A stretch of 64,000 nt of DNA from Acidobacteriaceae bacterium (GCA_003134855.1 PLCS01000004.1:1-64000), one strand, 5' to 3'. Shown: positions 18,001 through 27,500, numbered from the stretch's first letter. Made by a program: numbers and translations. Notes: a model not told the origin generated them from the sequence alone.

Positions 18001-18236
18001 TCGATGTGGTCGATGTTGCTGCCAAGTGTAAAAAATCTCTCAAACGTGTCTGTGATGTCGGCTTCTATCTGCTGTGGGGGCATTCCAGAATAAAAGGTCG
18101 CGACTACAACTACTGGCATATCAATTTGTGGAAATAGATCCACGGGCATCGATGCGATGCTGACCACGCCCACGACTACAATGACCAGGCAGGCCATAAT
18201 GATGAAGAAGGGGTATTTGAGTGAGAAGTTAGGCAT
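15048..18236 (-). CDS. RND efflux permease with variant proton-relay motif
   Basis: This 1062-residue protein has the twelve-span, duplicated RND layout with two large periplasmic loops, starting MPNFSLKYPFFIIMACLVIV. Multidrug family phrases include ASMPVDLFPQIDMPVVVVAT and PPQQIEADITDTFERFF. In the fourth span the usual Asp-Asp pair reads LIDNSVVVLENIFRH: Asp398 is kept but the second Asp is Asn399. The pump in the second operon keeps both. Its start shares one base with the stop of the adaptor gene. It exchanges protons for substrates such as drugs or solvents; the substrate is not known. Confidence 0.93.
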   Translation of the reverse strand: MPNFSLKYPFFIIMACLVIVVVGVVSIASMPVDLFPQIDMPVVVVATFYSGMPPQQIEADITDTFERFFTLGSNIDHIESRSLTGVSLIKIYFKPGTDANAALSNIANLAMADLRRLPPGTLPPVVLGMDASSQPVCLVTLKGEGLNETNLKDLAQFQVRNQIASVPGASVPQPFGGRYRQIMVYVDPLKLEAHNLSLMDVVRSVNDSNLILPAGDVRIGPKDYNIYANSQVPTPELINDLPLKSVGNASVLVGDVGKAEDSGTIQTNIVRIDGQRSVYVPVLKQGGDSNTITIVNGMKEAIKDLVDIPSSLKTAVVFDQSVFVKTALKNLGSEGGIGLVLTALMILLFLGSIRATFAVLLSIPLSALAAFICIRMGGGSINTMVLAGLALAFSRLIDNSVVVLENIFRHLEMGESPKVAAEAGGKEVQMAVLAATFTTAIVFFPVALLYGVSRYLFTALALSVVFSLFASYIVAMTVVPLYCARFIKPHTADASEEEEIDDEKHIAYHTPTQLSFFQRIVRGFNSRFQQMLEKYVFAVNRSILRPVATTFGILGMVLLSFALLPLLGRSYFPRTDPGQFVINIKCPSGTRIELSNQYIAQVENEIRQTIPSQDLDMIVSNIGITPDLSAIYTSNSSMDTAFVQVSLKEGNKLGSYEYMKRVRRKLSEDMPMLSTYFQAGGLVDSVINQGLPAPIDIQVSGNDLDQSFAIASQIAAKVKGLKNVSDVLIPQNLRFPGLELNIDRQRASLIGLSPKEVVDNVITALTSNGMIAPSYWIDPNTGNNYMLTVQYSDNKIGHMSMDDFKQIPLRGASQTDYTPLRSVADITEINTPTEVDHYKLRRVIDVYVMPSTEALQGVNSSVNDVIAGIKVPGNVRVTVRGSVVSMNESFKRFAIGLVLSILLVYLILMAQFASFTDPFIILMAIPPGLSGVLLILLLTHSTMNIMSLMGVLMMTGIVVSNSILIVDFAGHLQKEGMTVAEAVVRSCKIRLRPILMTSLATLLGMIPMALGMEAGSEQYAPLARAIIGGLGVSVVVTVFLVPAVYLIIHGREQKRIIVEGKV

Positions 18237-19486
18237 TACTTATCGCCTCCTGACTGCTCTTGACTTACGTCTGCCGTGGGCAGGTCTTCAAGTCTTGGTC
18301 TTACAACTTCACCCGGCTGGTAGTTGGACTGTCCGCCAATAATGACTTTGTCCCCTTCGTTCAGGCCACTTTTCACCTCAACCAACATGGTGCCCTGCAT
18401 ACCAAGAGCAACATTCCGTGCCTGGACGCGACCCCCATTGTCAACCATCAGCACAGATGCTTGATTGCCATTTCTTATAACCGCCTGCACTGGGATGAGC
18501 AGTACATTGTTCATGCGTTCCAGCTCCAGGGTTGTGTTTGCATACATGCCGGGCGTGAGTGAGAGATCGTTGTTCTCGACATCGATTTCCGTCTCCATGG
18601 TCCCCGTCGCCAAGCTGATATCTCGCGTGAAACGAACCACCTTGCCCACGAGGGTACGGTGGATGGCATCGACCGTTACGTTCACTTCAGCGCCTTCATG
18701 GATAAACGACACGGCGTCTTCCGGTACCGGTAGACGGAGACGAAGCAGACTGCTTTGCGAGAGTTTTACAAGAGGAAGAGTTTGGGTGTCGGAAGCAGTG
18801 CCGGCCTGGATCAACGCGCCGGTATCCGCGTATCGCCAGACGATGATCCCGCTCAGCGGCGCAGTCACGTGGGTATAGTCGTTGAGATCCTGCACGCGCT
18901 CTCGATCAGCATCTGCTACGTCCGCTCCCTGCCTTGCCCCCGATAGGGTTGCCTTGGCAGCATCAATCTGAGCAGCTGTGGATAGATCTTTTGACTGGGC
19001 GTTGTCCAGTTCCTGCTGTGCAATCAGCCCAGGTTGCGCAGTAGAGGCTTGCAACAAGCGAAGGTAATCGGCGTGAACCGCGCTGTGCTCGGACTCGGCG
19101 CGTGCGACCTCATGCTGCGCACGGGTTATCTCGTCCTTGCTACGGCCAAATTGCGATACAGTACCCTTTAACTGAGCATTCAGTTCCGGGACCTCCAAGA
19201 TCGCAAGAGTCTGGCCGGCCTGGACCTTATCGCCGATATCTACGTAGATGTGCTTGATGTAGCCAGATACCTTGGCATGAACGTCTACAACCTGATAAGG
19301 CTGGAACTGCCCGGCAAGTTTCAAGGTATGCGCAATCGTGCCGCGTGTTACCGCGACGACTGTTGCGGAGGGAATCACTGCGGCAGTCGTTGCTGAGTGC
19401 CGATCCTTGAAACTGTATGCGATGATGCCAGCCAGAACAGGAAGTGCAATTCCCGCGGCGACGATCAAGGAGGTTCGCTTTCGCAT
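18236..19486 (-). CDS. RND periplasmic adaptor (membrane fusion protein), first operon
   Basis: The 416 residues begin with a membrane anchor (SLIVAAGIALPVLAGIIAY), followed by the barrel-sandwich lipoyl-like half GYIKHIYVDIGDKVQAGQTL, a long alpha-hairpin (about residues 110-210, with AQHEVARAESEHSAVHADYL), and the beta-barrel and membrane-proximal domains. It bridges the pump at 15048 and the outer-membrane channel at 13575. It is the first gene of a three-gene unit, unless the small membrane protein 137 bases upstream belongs to the same transcript. Confidence 0.93.
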   Translation of the reverse strand: MRKRTSLIVAAGIALPVLAGIIAYSFKDRHSATTAAVIPSATVVAVTRGTIAHTLKLAGQFQPYQVVDVHAKVSGYIKHIYVDIGDKVQAGQTLAILEVPELNAQLKGTVSQFGRSKDEITRAQHEVARAESEHSAVHADYLRLLQASTAQPGLIAQQELDNAQSKDLSTAAQIDAAKATLSGARQGADVADADRERVQDLNDYTHVTAPLSGIIVWRYADTGALIQAGTASDTQTLPLVKLSQSSLLRLRLPVPEDAVSFIHEGAEVNVTVDAIHRTLVGKVVRFTRDISLATGTMETEIDVENNDLSLTPGMYANTTLELERMNNVLLIPVQAVIRNGNQASVLMVDNGGRVQARNVALGMQGTMLVEVKSGLNEGDKVIIGGQSNYQPGEVVRPRLEDLPTADVSQEQSGGDK

Positions 19487-19543
19487 AGATCGAATGCACC
19501 TCTATATGAAGTTGTGATTGCTTGGTTACGACGACAGGACACG

Positions 19544-19558
19544 TTCTCCGATGGAGAA
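19544..19558. promoter_or_regulatory. Perfect 6-bp inverted repeat upstream of the efflux adaptor gene
   Basis: TTCTCC-GAT-GGAGAA is a perfect dyad 58 bases upstream of the adaptor start. It could be an operator for the first RND operon, whose downstream LysR gene is now a remnant. There is no T-run, so it is a poor terminator. Function is inferred from position only. Confidence 0.3.
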
Positions 19559-19623
19559 TATGGCTCGTTGCACCCGACCACAGAACTTGATCGAATGCTT
19601 CAGAAGTGGAGATGAAGGGATGT

Positions 19624-20022
19624 CTAGGCGAGAACGGGAGGGGGACGAACGAAGAGGGTGTTCAAGACAGCGCGGTGTAGATGGAATAACCTATTAGCCC
19701 GCTTCTCCAATCTTCTTGATACTGGCGGGTTCAACACGCTGATGGCCGGTAACAGAATCAAGAAAACGGCTGTAGGCGCGGTGTAGATCACACGGGTGGA
19801 TGTATTCTTCCGAATGACCAGCGGGTGTTCCGCGGTGCTGGATTGCTCATCTCTGGATAGCAGCTTGGCCTTTGGAATCTGATGGGAAGCAGTCTGAGGT
19901 GGATCGTAAAGGGAAAGCTTGTATTGCAACCCCCAGCCAAAGACGCAACAAGCCAGTCCCAGGAACGCGAGGCTCCCAAAGAGATTGAACTTCCGATATT
20001 TTCCCCAACTATGCAAAGTCAT
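19624..20022 (-). CDS. Small membrane protein upstream of RND operon, unknown function
   Basis: The 132-residue protein has an N-terminal membrane span (about 14-34, FGSLAFLGLACCVFGWGLQY) and a second at about 80-97 (TAPTAVFLILLPAISVL), with a polar loop between and a basic C-terminal tail. The coding pattern is consistent over its whole length and it lies in the same direction as the efflux operon. I do not recognise the family. It shares the AT-richer composition of the operon and may be an accessory or host-specific addition to it. Confidence 0.55.
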   Translation of the reverse strand: MTLHSWGKYRKFNLFGSLAFLGLACCVFGWGLQYKLSLYDPPQTASHQIPKAKLLSRDEQSSTAEHPLVIRKNTSTRVIYTAPTAVFLILLPAISVLNPPVSRRLEKRANRLFHLHRAVLNTLFVRPPPVLA

Positions 20023-20376
20023 CCAACCCGATCTAATTCTAATTGAACCGGCCGCCTGAACACACGTGGCTCCGGCTCAACCGTCGAATACATCAATTTG
20101 ACAATACCATCCGCCAAAAGGTTGCATGTATATTCATATCTTTCATAAGAGAAACTATTCTCATGTAATCACAGTCAGAGAGACAGCGTCCGGGAGCCAC
20201 CTCCGGGAAGAACGTTCAGATTGTCACAAACGATCTGAGAACTCAGGCAGTCCACTCCCGAGAGGCGGAGCAAACCAAACGGCAATCGCTTGGTAAACTC
20301 AATCATGACAATGGCTACTCCCATTCTTCTGCAAGCGGCGACGGGACCCTCTCTGGGCTGAAACCGGGCCGATTCG
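20023..20376. other. 354-bp gap between small membrane protein and sigma factor gene
   Basis: The part from about 20090 to 20170 is clearly AT-rich and holds a short dyad GAGAA-ACTA-TTCTC (20149-20162). Minus-strand words such as TTGTCA and TATACA could belong to a promoter for the gene ending at 19624, but no pair has good spacing. A 76-codon minus-strand frame (20175-20405) overlaps the sigma gene and has no family features, so I do not call it. Confidence 0.4.
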
Positions 20377-21300
20377 TTACAGAACTGCGGGAAATTTTTC
20401 TGCACCTGGAAGGCCCAGCAGGCGAAGATACTCCTGCGTGAGGATAGAACGCAAGCGAGGCGCTACCGCAGAATCGCAGGGAACCTCCAGCGAACGGCAG
20501 CGGTTGATGGCGGCGCGCAGATCGCGCAGAAATGAGACACAAGCCGGGCACGCCTCAATATGCTTGCGCATCTGGTCGCAGGTGCGGGGCTCAACTCGGC
20601 CATCTAGATACTCCGAGAGGTTCAAGAATAGCTCGCGGCACTCGGAGGGGCGTTGCCGGCCCTTCGCTTCTGGAGCCTGGGGCTTTGTCCTGGCTGGCTT
20701 GGCGCCGTCCGACTGATGAGGTGTGCCGTTCAGTATCCTGTTCATCTCTTTGCGTATGGAGAGGCGCGCCCGGTGCAACCGGACCCGGACTGTCCCCGGC
20801 TGTAGATCGAGAATCTGCGCCACTTGGTCCGTGGTCAGTTCCTCCATGTCGTGGAGCACAAGAACTATCCGCAATTGAGCAGGGATGCGCAGGACCGCCT
20901 GATGCAACAGATGGTGCTGCTCGGCATGGAGCAGATTGCCTTCAGGACTCAGGCCTGCATCCTCCAACAATCGCCCCAGTTCCGCCTCGTCTGGCATCAA
21001 TTCATCCAGTGAAAAAGTGTGGCTGGGCGCATGAGCCGGCCTGCGGCGCATGCGCCAGCAGCGGTTTCTGGTTACGGTATAAAGCCAGACCGCAAGAGCT
21101 TGCGGGTCCTGAATCTTGGCCAGGTGGCCCAGCGAACGAAAAAGAACCTCCTGCGTGGTATCTTCTGCATCTTCCGTATGCCCGCAGACCTTCATGCTGA
21201 AGGAATAGACCGTATTCTGGAGCAATCCGATCGCCTCCTCGACGGCTTCAGGAGTGTTGCGGTGTAAGAGATCGGTGGCTTGAATCAGTTCGGGGCGCAT
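20377..21300 (-). CDS. ECF sigma factor fused to a zinc-finger (anti-sigma-like) domain
   Basis: The 307 residues contain sigma region 2 (about 28-85, CGHTEDAEDTTQEVLFRSLG then AVWLYTVTRNRCWRMRR), region 4 (about 130-185, DQVAQILDLQPGTVRVRLHR), a basic linker, then a zinc-finger domain (about 225-270) with C..LSEYLDG..HIEACPACVSFL, i.e. the HxxxCxxC motif of ZAS anti-sigma factors. Such domains normally sit on a separate protein encoded next door, as at 39647 and 61218. The fusion would let the factor sense redox or metal by itself. It is located between two RND efflux operons and is on the same strand. Confidence 0.88.
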   Translation of the reverse strand: MRPELIQATDLLHRNTPEAVEEAIGLLQNTVYSFSMKVCGHTEDAEDTTQEVLFRSLGHLAKIQDPQALAVWLYTVTRNRCWRMRRRPAHAPSHTFSLDELMPDEAELGRLLEDAGLSPEGNLLHAEQHHLLHQAVLRIPAQLRIVLVLHDMEELTTDQVAQILDLQPGTVRVRLHRARLSIRKEMNRILNGTPHQSDGAKPARTKPQAPEAKGRQRPSECRELFLNLSEYLDGRVEPRTCDQMRKHIEACPACVSFLRDLRAAINRCRSLEVPCDSAVAPRLRSILTQEYLRLLGLPGAEKFPAVL

Positions 21301-21348
21301 CGCTGGGGCTCACAGAGATGAGTCCAGTATACCTCCAGCAGTGTTGGC

Positions 21349-21558
21349 TCATTGAGTCGTGCCGCAGCTGGCATCTTTCATCCCCATAGCGCGAAAGATG
21401 CTCATGGCAGGGCACCAGTTGGTGAATGTCGATTGCAACAGGTTGAGTCCGACGAATGCTGTCAGCCAAAGCCAGTTGGGCGATACGTAATGAGCGAGGG
21501 CAAGTGAGAACAGAATTACTAAGCCCGCCATCAGCCGCAGAGCGCGTTCTACGGTCAT
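21349..21558 (-). CDS. DUF2892 (YgaP transmembrane-like) small membrane protein
   Basis: I chose the ATG at 21558, which has AGGAG about 7 bases upstream and overlaps the permease stop in an ATGA. The 69 residues start [20 protein letters not shown] and include two membrane spans; [20 protein letters not shown] is the signature of the DUF2892 domain found at the end of the rhodanese YgaP and often alone. It is the last gene of the four-gene efflux operon. Its job there is unknown. Confidence 0.85.
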   Translation of the reverse strand: MTVERALRLMAGLVILFSLALAHYVSPNWLWLTAFVGLNLLQSTFTNWCPAMSIFRAMGMKDASCGTTQ

Positions 21559-24500
21559 AAGGAGTCTCCTGAACCGGTTTCTGGTTGAGGTCCAGTCCCG
21601 GACTCGTGCCGGGAGTGAACCATGTAATAAAGCACCGGAATGGTCGGCCACGAAAGGAATGTTGAGGCGACCGCTCCGGCAATCAGCGACACTGCAAGTC
21701 CCTGAAAGATGGGGTCGGTGAGAATCACGCTTGCGCCGACGACAACCGCGGCCGCGGTCAGCAGCATGGGGCGGAAGCGAGTCGCTCCGGCGTCGATCAC
21801 CGCTTCGGCCAGCGGCATTCCCTGGCGAATCCTGAGTTCAATGAAATCGACGAGAATAATCGAGTTGCGCACGATGATTCCTGCTCCGGCAATGAAGCCG
21901 ATCATCGATGTTGCCGTAAAGAATGCTCCCAGCATCGCGTGCGCCGGCATAATGCCCACCAGCGTAAGCGGAATCGGAGCCATGATGATCAGCGGCACGA
22001 TAAAGGATCGGAACCAGCCAACCACCAGAACATAAATGAGTATAAGCACGGCAGCAAACGCCAGCCCCATATCGCGAAAGACTTCGATGGTGATGTGCCA
22101 TTCGCCGTCCCACTTCATCGAGTAGTGGGCCGTGGACTTCGGCATCGACGCGTTGTAGCGGGCCAGGGTGTATCCGGCCGGAAGGGTGAGATGGTCGAGG
22201 TCCTTGTTCATTTTCATGATGGCGTAGACAGGGCTTTCTTCCGCTCCGGCTACGTCTCCGGTGACATAAACGACGCGGCGCAGATTCTTGTGATAGATGC
22301 TGCGCTCGATCGTCTTGTGTTCAACCACGACCAACTCCCGCAGCGAAACCATGCCGCCGTCGGCGCCGGGCAGACGTATATTCTCCAGCCCCTGCTCCGA
22401 AGATCGATCCGCGCGGTCAACTTCGACGATTGCGGGCACAGGCTCCCGCGCATCCTGATCGTGAATCAGGCCGGCCGGCATACCCGAGAGTGCAAGCGCC
22501 AGCGCATGAGTTACATCGGAGACCGCTATGCCATGCTCCGCGGCCTTCACCTCATCCACGCGCATCACCAGCCTTGGTTGAGGATCCTCGACATACCAGT
22601 CGGTATCAACCACGCCCGGAGTGTGCTGAAAAATCCACTTGATCTGTTGAGCGACGCGCGTCTGGCCATTGAGGTCGGGACCATAGACCTCCGCCACCAG
22701 CGTCTGAATCACTGGAGGCCCCGGCGGAACCTCGCTCACCTGAATGCGTGCGCCATACTGGTCGCCAATCGCGTCCAATAGCGGACGAAGCCGCTTGGCA
22801 ATGGCATGACTCTGCACGCTGCGCTGCTTCGCGGGCAGCAGGTTCACCTGGATGTCGGCCTGATTCGGCTGGCTGCGCATATAGTAGTGGCGCACCAGCC
22901 CGTTGAAGTTATATGGGCCGGAGGTCCCGGTATAAGTCTGGTAATTCAGCACATCCGGCTGCCGTGCAAGTTCTTCACCGAGTGCCTGGGCGACTCGCGC
23001 GGTCTGTTCCAGCGGTGTGCCGTCAGGCATATTGATGACCACCTGCAGTTCGCTCTTGTTGTCGAAGGGCAGCATCTTCACCCGCACCAGTCCCAGGGGC
23101 ACCAGCGCCACGGAGATCAGAAAAAGCACAGCCACGCCAATAAAAAAGAACAGACGATTGCGCCTGCAATGGATCAGCGGCGTCATGATGCGGCGATAGA
23201 GCCTGGTCCGCCAGTTCTCGGTCTCCGGTTCCAGTAGCTTGGCCCCTTGAAGATGCCTGCCAAGCAGCCGGAGCGCGGCCCAGGGAGAAACCACAAAGGC
23301 AACCAGCAGCGAGAAAAGCATCGCCGCCGAAGCGCCCACGGGAATAGGCCGCATATAGGGTCCCATCAGGCCGCGGACAAAGGCCATGGGCAGTACCGCC
23401 GCGATTACGGCGAAGGTGGCCAGAATGGTGGGATTGCCCACCTCGGCGACTGCTTCGACCGCGACTTCACTCATCGACCGGCCGTGGTTCTGCGGAAGCC
23501 GGAAGTGGCGCACCATATTCTCGACGACAACGATGGCGTCATCGACGAGAATGCCTATACTAAAAATCAATGCGAAGAGAGTTACGCGATTGATGGTGTA
23601 GCCGAGCAGATAGAACACGGTCATGGTAAGCGCGAGCGTGACCGGAATAGCCAGCAACACCACACCTGATTCGCGCCACCCCAGGAAGAGCGCGACCAGC
23701 AAAGTTACGGACAAGGTTGCCAGCAGCAGGTGCTCAAGCAGTTCATCGGACTTGGCCTTGGCCGTCTCACCGTAATTCCGTGTGGTCGTCACCGTCACGT
23801 CGTTGGGGATGGTCACGCCTTGCATTTCGTGTATGCGCTTGAGGACGGCGTTGGCGATATCGGTAGCGTTGGTCCCCTTGCGTTTGGCCACAGTGATGGT
23901 CACCGCCGGGTATTGGCGCGCAGCCGATGTGCCTGAGTTCGCTGTGCCATAGACCACATAGTTCGCCGGCTCCGCGGCGCCGTCGACGATCTTCTCGGCA
24001 ACGTCCCGCAGATACACCGGATGCCCGCGAACCACGCTCACCACCACGGCTTCCAAATCCTCCCGGCTGGTGAAGAGGTTGCCCGCGTCAACCCGAACCT
24101 CCTGGTTGTTCTCGGCAAAGCTCCCTGCCTGCACGCTCGCATTCGCAGCTTGCAGATGACCGGCGATAGCCATCGGCGACAGGCCGTAGGCACTCAACTT
24201 TTCGGTACTGAGCACCACGCGCATGGTGCGCGGAAGCCCGCCGATGATCGTCGTCTCCGATACATCGGAAATCTGCCCGATATTATGCTGCATCTCGGCC
24301 GCAATAGCGCGAAGCTGATAGCCGTCGTAATGCTCACCCCACAGCGTCAATGCCAGAATCGGAACATCGTCGATGGAGCGTGCCTTGATAATCGGCTGCG
24401 AGGCGCCCGGCGGCATCCGATCGAAGTTCGAGTAGAGCTTGCTGTAAACCTTGATCAGCGCGTCTTCCTGAGGCGTACCGACCAGAAAGCGGACGATCAC

Positions 24501-24806
24501 CAGGCTTTGTCCGGGAGCCGATGTCGAATAGACATACTCGACGCCGGAGATCTGATGGACGAGATTCTCGATGGGAAGAGTCACGCGCTGCTCCACCTCC
24601 GCTGGAGAGGCGCCCGGCATCGCGGTGGTAATGTCCAGCATTGGAACCAGAATCTGCGGCTCCTCTTCGCGGGGAATGATTGCGACCGCGAAGATTCCCA
24701 GGGCCAGCGACGCGGCGATAAAGAGCGGCGTCAGCTTAGAGTTGAGAAAGGAATGAGCAAGGCGTCCGGCGATACCAAGCTCATGCCTGGAGGGTTCTGG
24801 TTTCAT
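21555..24806 (-). CDS. RND efflux permease, second operon
   Basis: The 1083-residue protein has the duplicated twelve-span RND layout. Family phrases are [35 protein letters not shown] and [20 protein letters not shown]; the proton-relay pair Asp422-Asp423 is intact in [19 protein letters not shown]. The sequence is closer to the general drug/metal efflux pumps with MdtB-like features than to the pump at 15048, so the two operons are not a recent duplication. The start overlaps the adaptor stop (ATGA) and the stop overlaps the DUF2892 start. Confidence 0.93.
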   Translation of the reverse strand: MKPEPSRHELGIAGRLAHSFLNSKLTPLFIAASLALGIFAVAIIPREEEPQILVPMLDITTAMPGASPAEVEQRVTLPIENLVHQISGVEYVYSTSAPGQSLVIVRFLVGTPQEDALIKVYSKLYSNFDRMPPGASQPIIKARSIDDVPILALTLWGEHYDGYQLRAIAAEMQHNIGQISDVSETTIIGGLPRTMRVVLSTEKLSAYGLSPMAIAGHLQAANASVQAGSFAENNQEVRVDAGNLFTSREDLEAVVVSVVRGHPVYLRDVAEKIVDGAAEPANYVVYGTANSGTSAARQYPAVTITVAKRKGTNATDIANAVLKRIHEMQGVTIPNDVTVTTTRNYGETAKAKSDELLEHLLLATLSVTLLVALFLGWRESGVVLLAIPVTLALTMTVFYLLGYTINRVTLFALIFSIGILVDDAIVVVENMVRHFRLPQNHGRSMSEVAVEAVAEVGNPTILATFAVIAAVLPMAFVRGLMGPYMRPIPVGASAAMLFSLLVAFVVSPWAALRLLGRHLQGAKLLEPETENWRTRLYRRIMTPLIHCRRNRLFFFIGVAVLFLISVALVPLGLVRVKMLPFDNKSELQVVINMPDGTPLEQTARVAQALGEELARQPDVLNYQTYTGTSGPYNFNGLVRHYYMRSQPNQADIQVNLLPAKQRSVQSHAIAKRLRPLLDAIGDQYGARIQVSEVPPGPPVIQTLVAEVYGPDLNGQTRVAQQIKWIFQHTPGVVDTDWYVEDPQPRLVMRVDEVKAAEHGIAVSDVTHALALALSGMPAGLIHDQDAREPVPAIVEVDRADRSSEQGLENIRLPGADGGMVSLRELVVVEHKTIERSIYHKNLRRVVYVTGDVAGAEESPVYAIMKMNKDLDHLTLPAGYTLARYNASMPKSTAHYSMKWDGEWHITIEVFRDMGLAFAAVLILIYVLVVGWFRSFIVPLIIMAPIPLTLVGIMPAHAMLGAFFTATSMIGFIAGAGIIVRNSIILVDFIELRIRQGMPLAEAVIDAGATRFRPMLLTAAAVVVGASVILTDPIFQGLAVSLIAGAVASTFLSWPTIPVLYYMVHSRHESGTGPQPETGSGDSL

Positions 24807-25915
24807 GGCTGGACCTCAATGCGTTTGCCGGCAAGATCGCGGTCGGAGGGCGCGTCGACGAGTTTCTCTCCAGAGGAGATGCCCGAGAGAACTTCGATGA
24901 GATTCCCTTGTGTCGCGCCTAGCGTGAGGGAACGGAGTTGCGCAATGCCCTGGCCGTCGAGAACGTATGCCGATGCGAGCGAACCGCGCATCACAACGGC
25001 GGAACGCGGAATCAGTATCGCCTGCCGTGTGCCGTTGGCAAACTCCGCCGTTCCATACATACCGGCGCGCAACTGACTCGAAGAAGGCAAGTCAATCTTG
25101 ACCAGAAAGCTGTGGCTTGCCGAGTCGGCGGCAGGAACAATCTCCGCGACAGTGCCCGCAAGGCTGGTGGAATTGCCGCCATCGATTTCAACTTGCGCCT
25201 TCATCCCCTTGTGAATCGCGCTGATCGCCGACTCATCCACCGTAGCGTCTAGTTGCAGGGCTCCGGCTTGGTCCACCTGAAGCAGAGGCACGCCCGGCGA
25301 GGCCATCGTTCCCGGATCGGCCATGCGTGCCGTCACCATGCCGGCAAAAGGCGCAAGCAGACGCGTATAGCCAAGCATGGTACGTGCGCCACTCTCCTGC
25401 GCTCGCGCTGCATCGGTATGCGCGCGGACGGCTTCAAGCCTTGCAGCCGCAGCCTCGGCGCGACGCGAAACCTCATCCATTTCCTGCGGACTCACGCTCT
25501 TCTCAGCCTGCAATTGCTTGTAGCGATCCAGCGTGCTTGCCGCCAGCTTGGCGTCGGTTTGTGCAGCGGTTTGTTCGCTTTGGGCTGCCTTCACCGCATC
25601 CTGCGCCTGATCCTTCGAGGCGCGCAGAGCCGCATCGTCGAGCACGACCAGCGTTTGTCCTGCCCGCACGCTGTCCCCCTCGCGCACCAGGATCTGCTGG
25701 ATGCGGCCCATGACCTGCGTGGAGACAATTGCTGTCTCCCGCGCGTGAACGGTTCCCGTGGAACGCACATTCAGCGGCACCTGTTGCTGCTGGCTCTCAA
25801 CGACTCGCGCCTGCATGGTTTGTACGACCGCCTGTGAAGCTATTTCGCCGCCATGACAACCGGCCATCGCCGTCGCGGAAACGGCGAGCAAACTTGCCCG
25901 TAACAGAATCTTCAT
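24803..25915 (-). CDS. RND periplasmic adaptor, second operon
   Basis: The 370 residues begin with a lipoprotein-type signal ([16 protein letters not shown], probable lipobox Cys at about residue 19), so the adaptor is probably lipid-anchored. The barrel-sandwich half follows ([20 protein letters not shown]), then the alpha-hairpin (about 85-165) and the second half ([20 protein letters not shown]). It connects the permease at 21555 with the channel at 25912; both neighbours overlap it by four bases. Confidence 0.92.
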   Translation of the reverse strand: MKILLRASLLAVSATAMAGCHGGEIASQAVVQTMQARVVESQQQQVPLNVRSTGTVHARETAIVSTQVMGRIQQILVREGDSVRAGQTLVVLDDAALRASKDQAQDAVKAAQSEQTAAQTDAKLAASTLDRYKQLQAEKSVSPQEMDEVSRRAEAAAARLEAVRAHTDAARAQESGARTMLGYTRLLAPFAGMVTARMADPGTMASPGVPLLQVDQAGALQLDATVDESAISAIHKGMKAQVEIDGGNSTSLAGTVAEIVPAADSASHSFLVKIDLPSSSQLRAGMYGTAEFANGTRQAILIPRSAVVMRGSLASAYVLDGQGIAQLRSLTLGATQGNLIEVLSGISSGEKLVDAPSDRDLAGKRIEVQP

Positions 25916-27294
25916 TGCAATTCCTCCGCAGCATCGGGAGTCAGCGTCCCTGTCGCGTGTAGCAGTTCGGCATAGGCCATGGCATTGCTGTAGACGGCAT
26001 GCCAGTAACTGGACTGGCTCTGCCGCTCGGCATCCTCAGCCCGCAGCAGATCGGTGATGGTGGCAAGTCCCGCGCTGTAGCGATTCTTCAGAACGCGGAG
26101 ACTCTCGGCCGATTGATCCATCGCTGCATGAGCCGTCTCCAGCGAGAGTTCCGCTGTCCGGCGATGAATATGCGCTTGGTTCACTTCCGTGCGCACGTGA
26201 AGCCGCAATGCAAGCAGTTGCGCGTCGATCTTCTGTTTAGCGGCGTTCTCCCGCGCCAGTTGGCCGCGCTTGCCCAGAGGCAGAATGTCGACGCTGATCT
26301 GAATGCCCGCCACCCAGTTGTTTCCTCCCGATCCTGCAAAGGATCTCCGGTCTTCCTCCCAGTTCCCGTAGGCGCTCACACGAGGGCCGAACTCCGATCT
26401 TGCCGCTCCAACGGCTGACGCGTGCGCCGATTGCGCCTGCCGCATCGCCGTCAGATCAGGCCGCGTCTTTGCGGCCGTGGCTATCTCCTCTTCCAGCGGA
26501 AGCTGGGGGAATGTATGCGTCTCAATTGGCTTCAGTGCGGATGCCTTGAGCTCAGGAGCGCCCATCGCCTCGCGCAAATCGGCCCACGCCAGTTCCAGGT
26601 CTCCCTGGGCCGCAATCAATTCCTCTTTACGAGCTGCCACGTTTACCTGGGCTGACATCCGGTCCGACTCGACCGCAAGGCCTGCCTTGACGTGGTCCTC
26701 AACTGATGCCAGCAGCGCTGCCGCCGTCTCCTGCTCATGCTGGGTCACGCTGATCTCACGCTGCGCGTAGAGCACCGACTGGTACGCCCCGGCAACGTGG
26801 AAGACAATCTGCTGGTCCACCGTCTTGGCGGATGATGAGGAGCTCTCCTTGAAGAGATTGGCGCGGCGAATCTCCCTCTGCGTTTTGAACGAGTCGAAAC
26901 CCATCCAGGAGCCAGAGAAGCGCGAGGAGAAATTACCAATGGGCTGAGGGAAGTTCAGCGCGTTCAGCGCAAAGTCCGCTTGCGTGAATTGTCGCTGCCG
27001 GAGACGGGTGCCGAAGGCATAAACCGGGTCGTTGCTTCGGGATATGTCTTCAGTAAAGTTGAGTTGCGGCAAGAGTTGCGTGCGCGCCATCGCTGCCGCG
27101 GCCTTGGCGTCGCTCAAGTCGGCGCGTGCGATTGCGGCCTGAGGGCTCTGCCGCAGAGCCGCGTCGATGGCTTGACGAAGCGTCAGCGGATCTTGCGCCA
27201 TGGCGGCCAATCCTCCTGAACAAAGCAGGAGCGAAAGGCCCACGGATCGATAAAGGCGAGAACTCATCGGGTGAAATGTCCTTGGGTGGTGCAT
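25912..27294 (-). CDS. TolC-family outer-membrane efflux channel, second operon
   Basis: This 460-residue channel protein has a signal peptide (LSLLLCSGGLAAMAQ) and two outer-membrane efflux repeats (LTLRQAIDAALRQSPQAAIA; RVLKNRYSAGLATITDLLRA). It is the first gene of the operon channel-adaptor-pump-DUF2892, the reverse of the order in the first operon. Two starts are possible: ATG 27294, or ATG 27267 (nine codons later, AAGGA about 11 bases upstream). Neither ribosome site is decisive. Confidence 0.92.
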   Translation of the reverse strand: MHHPRTFHPMSSRLYRSVGLSLLLCSGGLAAMAQDPLTLRQAIDAALRQSPQAAIARADLSDAKAAAAMARTQLLPQLNFTEDISRSNDPVYAFGTRLRQRQFTQADFALNALNFPQPIGNFSSRFSGSWMGFDSFKTQREIRRANLFKESSSSSAKTVDQQIVFHVAGAYQSVLYAQREISVTQHEQETAAALLASVEDHVKAGLAVESDRMSAQVNVAARKEELIAAQGDLELAWADLREAMGAPELKASALKPIETHTFPQLPLEEEIATAAKTRPDLTAMRQAQSAHASAVGAARSEFGPRVSAYGNWEEDRRSFAGSGGNNWVAGIQISVDILPLGKRGQLARENAAKQKIDAQLLALRLHVRTEVNQAHIHRRTAELSLETAHAAMDQSAESLRVLKNRYSAGLATITDLLRAEDAERQSQSSYWHAVYSNAMAYAELLHATGTLTPDAAEELQ

Positions 27295-27338
27295 TCATAT
27301 GAATAAAGTCCTGGAATGAGGAATTCGTTACAAAAAAT

Positions 27339-27354
27339 GTGAAATAAAATTCAC
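27339..27354. promoter_or_regulatory. GTGAA-N6-TTCAC dyad, candidate operator of the second efflux operon
   Basis: A perfect 5-bp dyad with a 6-base AT spacer lies 45 bases upstream of the ATG at 27294. Size and spacing fit a dimeric helix-turn-helix regulator. No regulator gene is encoded next to it. Confidence 0.35.
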
Positions 27355-27409
27355 CTATAGCCGTGACATCCCCTTTTGGTGCGGCTGAGTGGCTTAAGCT
27401 GTCATAATT

Positions 27410-27473
27410 CGTCCATCCTGAAACTCCTTCCGTGTGCTTTGCCGGATCACGATTGGAGTTTCTGGGATGGACG
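27410..27473. repeat. Long imperfect inverted repeat
   Basis: CGTCCATCCTGAAACTCC (27410-27427) is repeated in inverse as GGAGTTTCTGGGATGGACG (27455-27473) with a single extra base/mismatch, around a 27-base loop. It could be a transcribed hairpin or a small non-autonomous element. It is unrelated in sequence to the other hairpins nearby. Confidence 0.55.
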
Positions 27474-27500
27474 CCCGGAACTGTCAAACATCGACTGTCG

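Noticed and set aside
20175..20405. 76-codon minus-strand frame after the fused sigma gene
   Set aside because: It overlaps the sigma gene in another frame, has no ribosome site and no recognisable features.
13575..27294. The two RND operons as a tandem duplication
   Set aside because: Gene order differs (adaptor-pump-channel versus channel-adaptor-pump-DUF2892), the pumps differ in the proton-relay motif and their sequences are only distantly alike.
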